From positions 526,001 through 590,000 of the forward strand of contig NZ_JAEKEL010000001.1 in the NCBI RefSeq assembly GCF_016651105.1: DNA of 64,000 nucleotides, in the 5' to 3' direction. This DNA comes from Pseudomonas sp. TH15. GTDB lineage: Bacteria > Pseudomonadota > Gammaproteobacteria > Pseudomonadales > Pseudomonadaceae. Below, piece by piece: positions 9,343-17,679 of this stretch (position 1 is the stretch's first letter; every line of letters starts with the position of its first letter). The position numbers and the translations under genes are program-made. The notes below the pieces were generated by a model. The model saw only the letters and a program-made list of their open reading frames with translations, was not told the origin of the DNA and made no database searches.

Positions 9343-9430
9343 TGTAGGAGTGAGCCTGCTCGCGATAGCGGTGTGTCATTCAATATTTATGATCTGATTC
9401 ACCGCCATCGCGAGCAGGCTCACTCCTACA
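9343..9430. repeat. REPIN, family A variant (GTAGGAGTGAGCCTGCTCGC)
   Basis: Inverted arms lie at 9343-9367 and about 9403-9430. The left flank (GCAGACC..CGATCCAATT) is also found beside the REPIN at 10452, suggesting that the flank and REPIN were duplicated together. Confidence 0.85.
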
Positions 9431-9435
9431 GGGGT

Positions 9436-9625
9436 TCAGCTGTGCGCCACAGACTGCGCCATTTCCGCATTACCAAGAACGCGGTTTATCGCGAGTTCGG
9501 CCAGCATGATGATCTGCTGAATCGCCAGAATCGTATGCCGCTGCGACGCGATGGGTGGAGGCTGAATCGATCAAATAACCGAGCACATCGAAAAATACCT
9601 GTTTCGTTGAACGCAGGCAGCACAA
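9436..9625 (-). pseudogene. Relic of a DUF6124/DUF3077-like gene
   Basis: Read on the minus strand, the stretch ending at the stop codon 9436-9438 encodes HTILAIQQIIMLAELAINRV, closely matching the C-terminal helix of the DUF6124-type protein at 54949 (HRKTLQGIAQVVMVAEMAVN). Upstream, a different frame gives QVFFDVLGYLIDSASTHR, which would fit the preceding part, so at least one frameshift separates the halves and no start codon is recognisable. This looks like a decayed 3' fragment of a paralogue. The identification rests on a short match by eye. Confidence 0.5.
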
Positions 9626-9750
9626 CTTGCCTTTTATACAAAAATCGCAGCCTTTGAATTAAACAAGTCCTTTACTCCTCTGCAATCTTGAGTCTCGTAC
9701 ATTTATATTCATCTGATCACTTCGCCAACCTAGACATAGCGAAACATTAT

Positions 9751-9771
9751 AAAAACTGTCATTTATTACAG
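9751..9771 (+). promoter_or_regulatory. Shared upstream motif, copy 1 (AAAAACTGTCAT..TTACAG)
   Basis: The motif AAAAACTGTCATTTATTACAG ends 85 nt before the ATG at 9857. It recurs with one extra T at 10589-10610, ahead of the other small ORF. It contains a CTGT/ACAG dyad and, with flanks, about 45 bp are recognisably alike. The role is unknown: operator, activator site or core promoter. Confidence 0.6.
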
Positions 9772-9856
9772 GATACGACATGCAGCATCTGACGTAAGGT
9801 CATCCCTTGTTAGCAGGAAAGTCTTCTTTCACTAAACATCAACAAGGAAAATAAGC

Positions 9857-10228
9857 ATGTCAACAAAAAATTATATATCCGGAAGTTTTCTAGGAAACAA
9901 GTTAATGCTTAAGAAGGTCGCAACCGATAACGGATTTGACCCTCTAAGCATATTCGAATCAGCCACTTCGGAAAAACCAGGCGAACCTCGCAAATAAGTT
10001 AATTTTTCTAGGGCCGTTTATATTTATTCAAATCGTAACAGCAACCCCGGGCAGCGCTTTCACATCCCGCCTGGTGGAACCCCCGATTCAGAACAAGAAG
10101 AAGCCTGCAATATCCTTTGCAAAATCGTAAACGGTGAGTACACAAATCGAGACGGTTCCATATATAGCAACCAGCAATTTGAAAAGGACTATTTCGCTTG
10201 GCTCCAAAATAATAAAATAGAGGAGTAA
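9857..10228 (+). pseudogene. Unknown small gene split by an in-frame TAA
   Basis: An ATG with AAGGA 8 nt upstream opens a 46-codon frame (MSTKNYISGSFLGNKLMLKK..., ending KPGEPRK) that stops at TAA 9995-9997. The same frame then runs open for 76 more codons to TAA 10226-10228 (through SNPGQRFHIPPGGTP and FEKDYFAWLQNNKIEE) with no usable start codon near the second part. The simplest reading is a 123-residue gene with a nonsense mutation; readthrough, or a genuine 46-aa product, are alternatives. The stretch is AT-richer than its neighbours. I do not recognise the family. It shares an upstream motif with the small gene at 10706. Confidence 0.55.
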
Positions 10229-10239
10229 AACAATAAAAA

Positions 10240-10430
10240 ACCGCCTGACCAGCCTGCGTGAAAACGCATTGATGGTAGTTCCAGCAAACGCCCCGACTTG
10301 TTCAGGGCGTTTGCTTCTGTGCTCACAGCAGACGAAAAGGGCTTCCCAGCCCCTTAGCGCCATCAACTGACGTACGCCAAGCACGTCAATCTTGCCACTG
10401 TTGATGGCCTGAAAGCCGACCGCATTTTTT
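10240..10430 (+). ncRNA. Hairpin-rich segment, possible structured RNA or mRNA tail
   Basis: Consecutive dyads lie on the plus strand. TGCGT-GAAA-ACGCA at 10248-10261 has a GNRA loop. A strong stem follows at 10284-10314. A pairing of AAGGG with CCCTT occurs near 10337-10355. GCCATCAACTGACGT at 10359-10373 pairs with ACGTCA (10383-10388) and GTTGATGGC (10400-10408). Six T residues follow at 10425-10430. The GAAA loop and T-run favour plus-strand transcription, perhaps as the 3' part of the small-gene transcript. A minus-strand frame is open across the region but runs through the terminator-like stem. Low certainty; it could be a decayed remnant. Confidence 0.4.
10284..10314 (+). terminator. 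Terminator-like stem after the first small ORF
   Basis: GCAAACGCCC and GGGCGTTTGC pair across a short loop. The core resembles the rhlE terminator at 37049-37080, but the T-run is weak (TTTGCTTCT). Confidence 0.55.
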
Positions 10431-10451
10431 GCAGACCACATCCGATCCAAT

Positions 10452-10538
10452 TGTAGGAGTGAGCCTGCTCGCGATTACGAATCAACATCCAACATCTGAA
10501 CTGGCTGTTCCACCGCCATCCCGAGCACGCTCACTCCT
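10452..10538. repeat. REPIN, family A variant
   Basis: Arms at 10452-10474 and about 10513-10538; the right arm is degenerate (CCCGAGCACGC). The left flank matches the one at 9320-9342. Confidence 0.8.
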
Positions 10539-10588
10539 TGAAGAGATGAGTCGCCCATTTACGATAACAGGTATCGCCAAACGTCATT

Positions 10589-10610
10589 AAAAACTGTCAT
10601 TTTATTACAG
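10589..10610 (+). promoter_or_regulatory. Shared upstream motif, copy 2
   Basis: A second copy of AAAAACTGTCAT-TTTATTACAG, ending 95 nt before the ATG at 10706. See 9751-9771. CTGTCAT resembles half of a PhoB box, but no second heptamer is present at the expected spacing. Confidence 0.6.
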
Positions 10611-10705
10611 CTACCCAAACAAGACACACCATATATTCTTCTCCACGCAACCGGAAAAACTGGAACAGTGGAAACGCCTCATTAACTTGTAAGGGAGTAC
10701 TTGAA

Positions 10706-10969
10706 ATGACCATTAAAGAAATATCTGAGCTTAGTATAGGTGAGTCAGTCAACTTCGAACTCGAGGATGGTACAACGTAAGCGGGAGAGATCGCATCCAT
10801 TGAAAAACAGCTAGGCACCCTTAGTATCAAGCTTTCCGATGGAGGCTTTAAGGAGATTAACTATTACACGACAAAGTCGAGCTACCCCGTGATTTCGGCC
10901 AAAGTAGGCCTGACCGGCCTCCATGGGTCAAGAGAGCCTGGTGGGGGTCCAAGCCGCAAACCGCGCTAA
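10706..10969 (+). pseudogene. Unknown small gene split by an in-frame TAA
   Basis: AAGGGAG lies 8 nt before the ATG. The frame encodes MTIKEISELSIGESVNFELE, DGTT, then TAA at 10778-10780, and stays open for 62 more codons (AGEIASIEKQLGTLSIKLSD to SREPGGGPSRKPR) to TAA 10967-10969. The DGT-x-AGEI-[ST]-beta pattern resembles a small beta-barrel (Sm-like) protein, where the stop would replace a residue such as Tyr. This is a fold impression only. It is the second small gene here with the same defect and the same upstream motif. The downstream stem at 10999 would terminate it. Confidence 0.55.
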
Positions 10970-10998
10970 AGGCGACAGAATTATTTATCCCAGTAAAA

Positions 10999-11018
10999 AA
11001 CCCGCCTCTCGGCGGGTT
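10999..11018. terminator. Bidirectional terminator between the small ORF and fba
   Basis: AACCCGCC-TCTC-GGCGGGTT has an A-run on the left and TTTC on the right. It lies between convergent genes and can serve both. Confidence 0.8.
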
Positions 11019-11046
11019 TCTTATCAACGCTGTTTAACGATCAGGC

Positions 11047-12111
11047 TTAGTTAACCTTAGCGTTCAACTCACCCTTCAAATACCGCTGATACATCGCTTC
11101 CAACGAGATCGGCTTGATCTTCGAAGCATTACCCGCCGTACCAAACGCTTCATAACGCGCGATACACACATCACGCATCGCCGTCACAGTCGCGCCGAAG
11201 AACTTACGCGGATCAAACTCGCTCGGGTTGGTGGCCATCAGGCGACGCATCGCACCGGTGGATGCCAAACGCAGGTCGGTGTCGATGTTGACCTTGCGCA
11301 CGCCGTGCTTGATGCCTTCGACGATTTCTTCAACCGGGACGCCGTAGGTTTCTTTGATGTCGCCGCCGTACTGGTTGATGATCGCCAGCCAGTCTTGTGG
11401 CACGGAAGACGAACCGTGCATCACCAGGTGGGTGTTCGGGATGCGTTTGTGGATTTCTTTGATGCGGTCGATGGCCAGCACGTCGCCGGTAGGCGGCTTG
11501 GTGAACTTGTAGGCGCCGTGGCTGGTGCCGATGGCGATGGCCAGGGCGTCGACTTGGGTGCGTTTGACGAAGTCAGCGGCTTCTTCCGGGTCGGTCAGCA
11601 TTTGGCTGTGATCCAGAACGCCTTCGGCGCCGATGCCGTCTTCTTCACCGGCCATGCCGGTTTCCAGCGAACCCAGGCAGCCCAGCTCGCCTTCTACCGA
11701 AACGCCGCAGGCGTGAGCCATGGCCACGGTTTGTTGGGTGACGCGGATGTTGTAGTCGTAGTCGGTCGGGGTCTTGCCGTCTTCGCCCAGGGAACCGTCC
11801 ATCATCACCGAGCTGAAGCCCAGTTGGATGGAGCGCTGGCAGACGTCAGGGCTGGTGCCGTGGTCCTGGTGCATGCACACCGGGATGTGCGGGAATTCTT
11901 CGATTGCCGCCAGGATCAGGTGACGCAGGAACGGGGCGCCTGCGTATTTGCGGGCACCGGCCGAAGCCTGGACGATCACCGGGGAGTCAGTCTTGTCAGC
12001 GGCTTCCATGATGGCGCGCATCTGTTCAAGGTTGTTGACGTTGAAGGCTGGAACGCCGTAGCCGAACTCGGCTGCGTGGTCCAGCATCTGGCGCATGCTG
12101 ATAAGTGCCAT
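11047..12111 (-). CDS. fba: Fructose-bisphosphate aldolase, class II
   Basis: The 354-aa enzyme cleaves fructose-1,6-bisphosphate to dihydroxyacetone phosphate and glyceraldehyde-3-phosphate, or runs in reverse in gluconeogenesis. The zinc-binding HQDHGTS motif is at residues 81-87 (class II), with [12 protein letters not shown] for substrate binding near 275. The protein begins [20 protein letters not shown], as in the Calvin-cycle-type subgroup. It is last in a same-strand stretch tkt, epd, pgk, two lipoproteins, fba. A REPIN interrupts the stretch, so cotranscription across it is uncertain. Confidence 0.97.
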   Translation of the reverse strand: MALISMRQMLDHAAEFGYGVPAFNVNNLEQMRAIMEAADKTDSPVIVQASAGARKYAGAPFLRHLILAAIEEFPHIPVCMHQDHGTSPDVCQRSIQLGFSSVMMDGSLGEDGKTPTDYDYNIRVTQQTVAMAHACGVSVEGELGCLGSLETGMAGEEDGIGAEGVLDHSQMLTDPEEAADFVKRTQVDALAIAIGTSHGAYKFTKPPTGDVLAIDRIKEIHKRIPNTHLVMHGSSSVPQDWLAIINQYGGDIKETYGVPVEEIVEGIKHGVRKVNIDTDLRLASTGAMRRLMATNPSEFDPRKFFGATVTAMRDVCIARYEAFGTAGNASKIKPISLEAMYQRYLKGELNAKVN

Positions 12112-12254
12112 TGTGTGTGTCTCTCCCGGTTTGGGTCGTTAATCATGCCAGCCTGCCGTAGCGGCGGCGGCTATTCAAGTTATTGCAGATCGGGGGTTGG
12201 TCCGGTCCGCTCATTCGGTGTTGCAAAAATCTTGAGAACCTACACAGAACCTTT

Positions 12255-12345
12255 GCGGGAGCGGGCTTGCTCGCGAATGCGGTTCAACATTCAACATTGA
12301 TGCAAGCTGACCCGCCGCCTTCGCGAGCAAGCCCGCTCCCACATT
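12255..12345. repeat. REPIN, family A
   Basis: Arms GCGGGAGCGGGCTTGCTCGC at about 12255-12282 and its inverse at 12319-12345, between fba and the upstream lipoprotein. The 262-nt gap holds little else; fba's promoter must lie here or upstream. Confidence 0.88.
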
Positions 12346-12373
12346 GGGTTCTCCGTGAATCAAATCAATCGTC

Positions 12374-12712
12374 TTACTGCGCTTTACAACCGCGGCCAAT
12401 CAAATCGTTGGTGGCGACCCAGTACACCAGGCCTTCCTCACCTTTTACGTGAAACGCCAGCATGTCATTGCTGTAAAGCGACCCTTCGGCGCCCGGCTCA
12501 AGCTTCAAGCGGTAGACCTGATCGGCTCCGCCGAGGCGCACGTCGACTTCCTTGCGGCTGTCGTCAGTGTAGCGCCAGAGCACTTTGGCCTGGCTGTCGC
12601 AGGTCCAGGTGGTCCAGTTGTCCGCAGACGCCGACGCGTTGAACAGGTTCAAATTCAAACTTGAGCAACCTGCCAGCAACGCCAACGCCATGACGGCGAT
12701 AAAACCTTTCAT
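12374..12712 (-). CDS. MliC-family lysozyme-inhibitor lipoprotein
   Basis: The 112-aa protein has a lipoprotein signal (MKGFIAVMALALLAGC; lipobox LAGC, lipidated Cys16). The compact beta domain resembles MliC/PliC inhibitors: a WTCDS cysteine, VLWRYTDDS, GADQVYRLKLEPGAEG, and a paired C-terminal Cys in IGRGCKAQ. Such proteins sit at the inner face of the outer membrane and inhibit C-type lysozyme. The start is set by the lipobox; the longer frame upstream is not credible. Inhibitor function is inferred from family resemblance. Confidence 0.8.
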   Translation of the reverse strand: MKGFIAVMALALLAGCSSLNLNLFNASASADNWTTWTCDSQAKVLWRYTDDSRKEVDVRLGGADQVYRLKLEPGAEGSLYSNDMLAFHVKGEEGLVYWVATNDLIGRGCKAQ

Positions 12713-12768
12713 CCGTGTTCCTCGACCGACGGCGCACGCCGCCGGCCTTGAGTAAAGAGTCAGACCCG

Positions 12769-12990
12769 TCAAGGGCAGCCACGTTCCTTGGCGGGAGTCT
12801 GTGTCTCGTATTTGTCCAGGCCATCCGGCCCGGAGCGCTTGTTGAGCACCGGGTTGGTTTCTGCCTGCCAGTCGGCCTGGTAGCAACCTTTATCCGACGC
12901 AGACGGCGCGGGTTCCGGCGTGGCTTTCGGGTTACTCCCGCAAGCCGCCAGGGAACCTGCGACGATCAACAGCGCTAGCGTCCTGACCAT
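12769..12990 (-). CDS. Small lipoprotein of unknown function
   Basis: The 73-aa protein starts MVRTLALLIVAGSLAACGSN, a clean lipoprotein signal (lipobox LAAC). A short Pro-rich linker follows, then a domain with two Cys (GCYQADW and ERGCP at the C-terminus) that could form a disulfide. I do not recognise a characterised family. It lies between pgk and the MliC-like gene on the same strand, 34 nt from pgk's stop, so it may be cotranscribed with pgk. Confidence 0.75.
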   Translation of the reverse strand: MVRTLALLIVAGSLAACGSNPKATPEPAPSASDKGCYQADWQAETNPVLNKRSGPDGLDKYETQTPAKERGCP

Positions 12991-13024
12991 GTAAACACTC
13001 CTTTGCCTGGTCATTTGGGTGGCC

Positions 13025-14188
13025 TCAGGCCTTGGCCCGGCTTTCCAGGACTTCAACGGCTGGCAGAACCTTGCCTTCGACGAATTCGAGGAAGGCGCCA
13101 CCACCGGTAGAAATGTAGGAGATCTGATCGGCAACGCCATATTTATCGATGGCAGCCAGGGTGTCGCCGCCGCCCGCGATGGAGAACGCCGAGCTTTCCG
13201 CGATGGCGTGGGCCAGGACTTTGGTGCCGTTACCGAACTGGTCGAATTCGAATACGCCCACCGGGCCGTTCCACAAAATGGTCTTGGACGACTTCAGCAG
13301 CTCAGCGAAATTCGCCGCGGTCTGTGGGCCGATGTCCAGGATCATATCGTCGGCGGCTACGTCAGCGATCAGCTTGACGGTCGCAGTCGCGCTTTCAGCG
13401 AATTCCTTGGCAACCACAACGTCCACTGGCAGCGGCACGCTGACTTTGGCAGCGATGGCTCGGGCGGTGTCCAGTAAATCAGGCTCGTACAGCGACTTGC
13501 CCACCGGGTGACCGGCAGCAGCCAGGAAGGTGTTGGCAATGCCGCCGCCAACGATCAACTGGTTGCAGATCTGGCTCAAGCTATTGAGCACGTCGAGTTT
13601 GGTCGAGACCTTGGAACCGGCAACGATCGCTGCCATTGGCTGGGCCGGGGCGCCGAGGGCTTTGCCCAGTGCGTCCAGTTCAGCGGCCAGCAACGGACCA
13701 GCAGCAGCGACTTTGGCGAACTTGGCCACGCCGTGGGTCGAACCCTCGGCACGGTGAGCGGTGCCGAAGGCGTCCATCACGAACACGTCGCACAGGGCGG
13801 CGTATTGCTGGGCCAGTTCGTCAGCGTTCTTTTTCTCGCCTTTGTTGAAGCGTACGTTTTCGAACAGCACGATGTCGCCGGCCTTCACGTCAACGCCGCC
13901 CAGGTAGTCGGACACCAGCGGCACTTCGCGGCCCAGGGCCTTGCTCAGGTAGTCGGCGACTGGCTTGAGGCTGTTCTCGGCCGAGAACTCGCCTTCAGTC
14001 GGACGGCCAAGGTGCGAACAGACCATCACGGCCGCGCCTTTTTCCAGGGCCAGCTTGATGGTCGGCAGCGAAGCCAGGATACGCGCATCGCTGGTGACAA
14101 CACCGTCCTTGATTGGGACGTTGAGGTCTTCGCGGATCAGTACGCGCTTACCTTGCAGATCGAGGTCGGTCATCTTCAACACGGTCAT
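13025..14188 (-). CDS. pgk: Phosphoglycerate kinase
   Basis: The 387-aa enzyme interconverts 1,3-bisphosphoglycerate + ADP and 3-phosphoglycerate + ATP. It shows [10 protein letters not shown] (substrate Asn/Asp), CSHLGRPT, the NEVRFNKGE-type segment, a nucleotide-binding [10 protein letters not shown] region and the C-terminal GGGDTLAA hinge loop. It is of normal length. The start [16 protein letters not shown] is the usual Pseudomonas one. It is downstream of epd (17-nt gap) in a tkt-epd-pgk order, which is common in gammaproteobacteria. Confidence 0.97.
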   Translation of the reverse strand: MTVLKMTDLDLQGKRVLIREDLNVPIKDGVVTSDARILASLPTIKLALEKGAAVMVCSHLGRPTEGEFSAENSLKPVADYLSKALGREVPLVSDYLGGVDVKAGDIVLFENVRFNKGEKKNADELAQQYAALCDVFVMDAFGTAHRAEGSTHGVAKFAKVAAAGPLLAAELDALGKALGAPAQPMAAIVAGSKVSTKLDVLNSLSQICNQLIVGGGIANTFLAAAGHPVGKSLYEPDLLDTARAIAAKVSVPLPVDVVVAKEFAESATATVKLIADVAADDMILDIGPQTAANFAELLKSSKTILWNGPVGVFEFDQFGNGTKVLAHAIAESSAFSIAGGGDTLAAIDKYGVADQISYISTGGGAFLEFVEGKVLPAVEVLESRAKA

Positions 14189-14205
14189 GGGTCGCAATTC
14201 CTGAG

Positions 14206-15270
14206 TTACTGTTTTGAAGTAGCTGGTTTTGAAGTAGCTGTTTGCAGATAGTGTTCTGCAACGTCCAGCATTCGGTTGGCAAACCCCCATTCGTTGTCGA
14301 ACCAGGCCAGGATGTTCACCAGCCGTGGGCCGGAAACACGGGTCTGACTGGCATCGACGATGGCCGAATGTGGGTCATGGTTGAAATCACAACTGGCGTG
14401 AGGCAACTCGGTGTAGGCCAGCAGGCCTTTGAGCGGGCCGCTGGTGGCGGCCTCACGCAGAATCCGGTTGACCTCGGTGGCATCGGTGTCGCTCACGGTC
14501 TGCATCGTTATGTCGAGGCAAGACACGTTCACCGTCGGCACCCGTACGGCTTTGGCCTGAATTCGCCCGGCAAGTTCCGGCAGCAGGCGTTCGATGCCGC
14601 GCGCCAGACCAGTGGACACCGGGATCACCGACTGGAACGCCGAACGGGTCCGGCGCAGGTCTTCGTGGTGATAGGCGTCGATCACCGGCTGATCGTTCAT
14701 CGCCGAGTGGATGGTGGTGATCGACACGTATTCCAGGCCAATGGCCTGATCCAGCAGGCGCAACAGCGGCACGCCGCAGTTGGTAGTACAGGACGCGTTG
14801 GACACCAGCAGTTCGTCGCCGGTCAGGCAATCCTGGTTCACGCCGTAGACGATGGTGGCGTCGACATCTGCTTCGCTGGCCATCGGCTGGGAAAACAGCA
14901 CGCGTGGGGCGCCGGCGTCAAGGAAACGCTGGCCGTCTTCACGGGTGTGGTAAGCGCCGGAGCACTCCAGCACCAGATCGACGCCCAGGGACGCCCAATC
15001 GATGCCTTCGGGGATAGCACTGCGCAGGACCTTCACGCAGTTGCCTTGAATATGCAGACAATCGCCCTCAACCCGCACTTCACCGGGGAAACGCCCGTGA
15101 GTAGAGTCGAAGCGTGTCAGGTATTCGATGCTGGCCATGTCAGCCAGATCGTTGATCGCGACAATTTCAAACCCAGCCGTCGAGCCTCGCTCAAACAACG
15201 CACGCAAGACGCAACGACCAATCCGGCCGTAGCCGTTGAGTGCAACTTTGTAAGGACGCGGTTGAGGCAT
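14206..15270 (-). CDS. epd: Erythrose-4-phosphate dehydrogenase (GapB family)
   Basis: The 354-aa NAD-dependent dehydrogenase converts erythrose-4-phosphate to 4-phosphoerythronate, feeding pyridoxal phosphate synthesis. It has the N-terminal Rossmann motif NGYGRIGR and the catalytic SNASCTTNC cysteine near residue 165. The neighbourhood (tkt upstream, pgk downstream) favours Epd over GapA. The C-terminus ends [11 protein letters not shown], where a 15-bp tandem duplication (about 14213-14242) repeats ATSK. A glyceraldehyde-3-phosphate dehydrogenase role cannot be excluded by sequence alone. Confidence 0.93.
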   Translation of the reverse strand: MPQPRPYKVALNGYGRIGRCVLRALFERGSTAGFEIVAINDLADMASIEYLTRFDSTHGRFPGEVRVEGDCLHIQGNCVKVLRSAIPEGIDWASLGVDLVLECSGAYHTREDGQRFLDAGAPRVLFSQPMASEADVDATIVYGVNQDCLTGDELLVSNASCTTNCGVPLLRLLDQAIGLEYVSITTIHSAMNDQPVIDAYHHEDLRRTRSAFQSVIPVSTGLARGIERLLPELAGRIQAKAVRVPTVNVSCLDITMQTVSDTDATEVNRILREAATSGPLKGLLAYTELPHASCDFNHDPHSAIVDASQTRVSGPRLVNILAWFDNEWGFANRMLDVAEHYLQTATSKPATSKQ

Positions 15271-15322
15271 GGGGTTCTCGATTACCGTGGTGAATCCGTC
15301 AGTGTTGTGGTGATTGGACCAA

Positions 15323-15394
15323 CGCCATCGCGAGCAAGCTCGCTCCCACAGGGAAATGTATTCCAATGTGGGAGCGAGCCTGCTCGCGATGGCG
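15323..15394. repeat. REPIN, family A
   Basis: Arms at 15323-15350 and 15367-15394. The whole unit including its loop is nearly identical to the REPIN at 24167-24233, with one base different. Confidence 0.9.
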
Positions 15395-15421
15395 TCAGCC
15401 CGGACAACACAACTGTCGGAC

Positions 15422-17419
15422 TTAGTCTTCCAGCAGCTCTTCAGCCTGACCCAGGATGTTTTCCAGGGTGAAGCCGAACTCTTCGAACAAGGCTGGCGCA
15501 GGCGCCGACTCGCCGTAGGTGGTCATGCCGATCACGCGACCTTCCAGGCCCACGTATTTGTACCAGTAGTCCGCGTGAGCGGCTTCGATGGCGATACGGG
15601 CGCTGACTTGCAACGGCAGGACTGCTTGCTTGTAGCCTGCATCCTGAGCATCGAACACGCTGGTGCACGGCATCGAAACAACCCGCACCTTGCGACCTTG
15701 CTCGGTCAGCTTGTCGTAAGCCTGAACCGTCAGGCCCACTTCGGAACCGGTGGAGATCAGGATCAGCTCAGGCTCGCCTGCACAGTCCTTCAACACATAA
15801 CCGCCACGGGCGATGTCGGCGATCTGGCCGGCATCACGGGTTTGGTGCTGCAGGTTCTGACGCGAGAAGATCAGCGCCGAAGGGCCGTCCTTGCGTTCCA
15901 GAGCCAGTTTCCAGCAAACCGCCGATTCAACGGCATCGGCTGGACGCCAGGTGTCGAGGTTCGGGGTGCTGCGCAGGCTGGTCAGTTGCTCGACTGGCTG
16001 GTGAGTCGGGCCGTCTTCGCCCAGACCGATGGAGTCGTGGGTGTAGACGAACACCACGCGTTTCTTCATCAGCGAGGCCATGCGTACCGCGTTGCGCGCG
16101 TATTCCATGAACATCAGGAACGTTGCGCCGTAAGGCACAAGACCGCCGTGCAGGGACACGCCGTTCATGATCGCGCTCATGCCGAACTCGCGAACGCCGT
16201 AGTACATGTAGTTGCCGCTGGCGTCTTCAGCCGAGACACCTTTGCAACCTTTCCACAGGGTCAGGTTGGAACCGGCCAGGTCAGCGGAGCCGCCCAGCAG
16301 TTCAGGCAACAGCGGGCCGTAGGCATTCAGTGCGTTCTGGCTGGCTTTACGGCTGGCGATGGTTTCGCCTTTGGCCGCGACTTCAGCGATGTAAGCAGAC
16401 GCTTTTTCAGCGAAGTCAGCCGGCAGTTCGCCGCTCAGACGACGAACCAGTTCGTTGGCCAGCTCAGGGAAAGCAGCGGAGTAAGCAGCGAAACGCTGAT
16501 CCCACTCGGCTTCAGTCGCGCGACCAGCTTCCTTGGCGTCCCACTCGGCATAAATGTCAGCCGGGATTTCGAACGGTGCGTAGTTCCAGTTCAGCGCCTT
16601 GCGGGTCAGAGCGATTTCCGCGTCACCCAACGGGGCGCCGTGGCAGTCTTCTTTACCTTGCTTGTTCGGCGAACCGAAGCCGATGGTGGTCTTGCAGCAG
16701 ATCAGCGTTGGCTGAGCGCTTTTACGAGCGGTTTCGATCGCAGTCTTGATCTCTTCCGGGTCGTGACCGTCGACGTTGCGGATCACCTGCCAGTTGTAGG
16801 CTTCGAAACGTTTCGGCGTGTCATCGGTGAACCAGCCTTCGACTTCGCCGTCGATGGAGATGCCGTTGTCATCGTAGAAAGCAATCAGTTTACCCAGGCC
16901 CAACGTACCGGCCAGGGAACCGACTTCGTGGGAAATACCTTCCATCATGCAGCCATCACCCAGGAACACGTAGGTGTGGTGATCAACGATGTTGTGGCCA
17001 GGACGGTTGAACTGCGCCGCCATGACTTTTTCTGCCAGGGCAAAACCTACGCCGTTGGCCAGGCCTTGGCCCAGTGGACCGGTGGTGGTTTCAACGCCCG
17101 GGGTGTAGCCGAATTCCGGGTGGCCCGGGGTACGGCTGTGCAGTTGGCGGAAGTTTTTCAGGTCATCGATCGACAGGTCGTAGCCGGTCAGGTGCAGCAA
17201 CGAGTAAACCAGCATCGAACCATGACCGTTGGACATCACGAAGCGGTCACGGTCAGCGAACGATGGATTGCTCGGGTTGTGCTTCAGGTAGTCACGCCAA
17301 AGTACTTCGGCGATATCCGCCATACCCATAGGGGCACCGGGATGGCCGCTGTTGGCTTTTTGCACGGCATCCATGCTGAGGGCACGAATGGCGTTGGCAC
17401 GCTCACGACGGCTTGGCAT
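15422..17419 (-). CDS. tkt: Transketolase
   Basis: The 665-aa thiamine-diphosphate enzyme moves two-carbon units between sugar phosphates in the pentose phosphate pathway. It has [20 protein letters not shown] at the N-terminus, the TPP-binding GDGCMMEG motif near residue 155 with a downstream Asn, and the second-domain segment [14 protein letters not shown]. The start is the ATG at 17419; the longer upstream frame has no family residues. It is transcribed toward epd with only a REPIN between. The upstream gap is shared divergently with sahR. Confidence 0.97.
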   Translation of the reverse strand: MPSRRERANAIRALSMDAVQKANSGHPGAPMGMADIAEVLWRDYLKHNPSNPSFADRDRFVMSNGHGSMLVYSLLHLTGYDLSIDDLKNFRQLHSRTPGHPEFGYTPGVETTTGPLGQGLANGVGFALAEKVMAAQFNRPGHNIVDHHTYVFLGDGCMMEGISHEVGSLAGTLGLGKLIAFYDDNGISIDGEVEGWFTDDTPKRFEAYNWQVIRNVDGHDPEEIKTAIETARKSAQPTLICCKTTIGFGSPNKQGKEDCHGAPLGDAEIALTRKALNWNYAPFEIPADIYAEWDAKEAGRATEAEWDQRFAAYSAAFPELANELVRRLSGELPADFAEKASAYIAEVAAKGETIASRKASQNALNAYGPLLPELLGGSADLAGSNLTLWKGCKGVSAEDASGNYMYYGVREFGMSAIMNGVSLHGGLVPYGATFLMFMEYARNAVRMASLMKKRVVFVYTHDSIGLGEDGPTHQPVEQLTSLRSTPNLDTWRPADAVESAVCWKLALERKDGPSALIFSRQNLQHQTRDAGQIADIARGGYVLKDCAGEPELILISTGSEVGLTVQAYDKLTEQGRKVRVVSMPCTSVFDAQDAGYKQAVLPLQVSARIAIEAAHADYWYKYVGLEGRVIGMTTYGESAPAPALFEEFGFTLENILGQAEELLED

Positions 17420-17611
17420 CGCTGATCTCCTGGGGTTTGAATAAATTGAAACGGAAAAAAGGCGAGCATTTTCCCTCACCCACCCGCCTTGGGGCAATGA
17501 CAGATAGTCATCTGGAGGTGTTTTTCCGGTGGATAAAGTCGCATTCGCCTGGTGAAACCTTTCCGCACACGTTTTGTAGGAGGCCCCTTTGCCCGAGAAG
17601 TGCCATCTATC

Positions 17612-17641
17612 GAGCAATATCAAAACTTTTTGATATTGCTC
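17612..17641. promoter_or_regulatory. Perfect 30-bp palindrome, probable SahR operator
   Basis: GAGCAATATCAAAA-CT-TTTTGATATTGCTC is a perfect 14-bp inverted repeat with a 2-bp centre. It lies 38 nt upstream of the sahR ATG, in the sahR-tkt intergenic space. ArsR-type dimers bind such dyads, and an ATATCAA..TTGATAT core fits what is known of SahR sites. Autoregulation of sahR-metK is the natural inference. Confidence 0.85.
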
Positions 17642-17679
17642 TTGCAGGGTTTTCTGACCGTCACTAGACTGCTGGCCTT

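Noticed and set aside
9373-9657. 94-codon plus-strand frame after the PL7 lyase
   Set aside because: Runs through a REPIN arm and opposite the DUF6124 relic; no ribosome-binding site.
9756-9773. PhoB box in the shared upstream motif
   Set aside because: Only one CTGTCAT heptamer; the second at 11-bp spacing is absent in both copies.
10088-10450. 120-codon minus-strand frame
   Set aside because: It crosses the terminator-like stem at 10284-10314 and overlaps the second half of the split small gene; composition looks artefactual. A decayed coding fragment cannot be fully excluded.
15314-17425. 703-codon open frame opposite tkt
   Set aside because: Mirrors transketolase codons; begins inside a REPIN; no motif.
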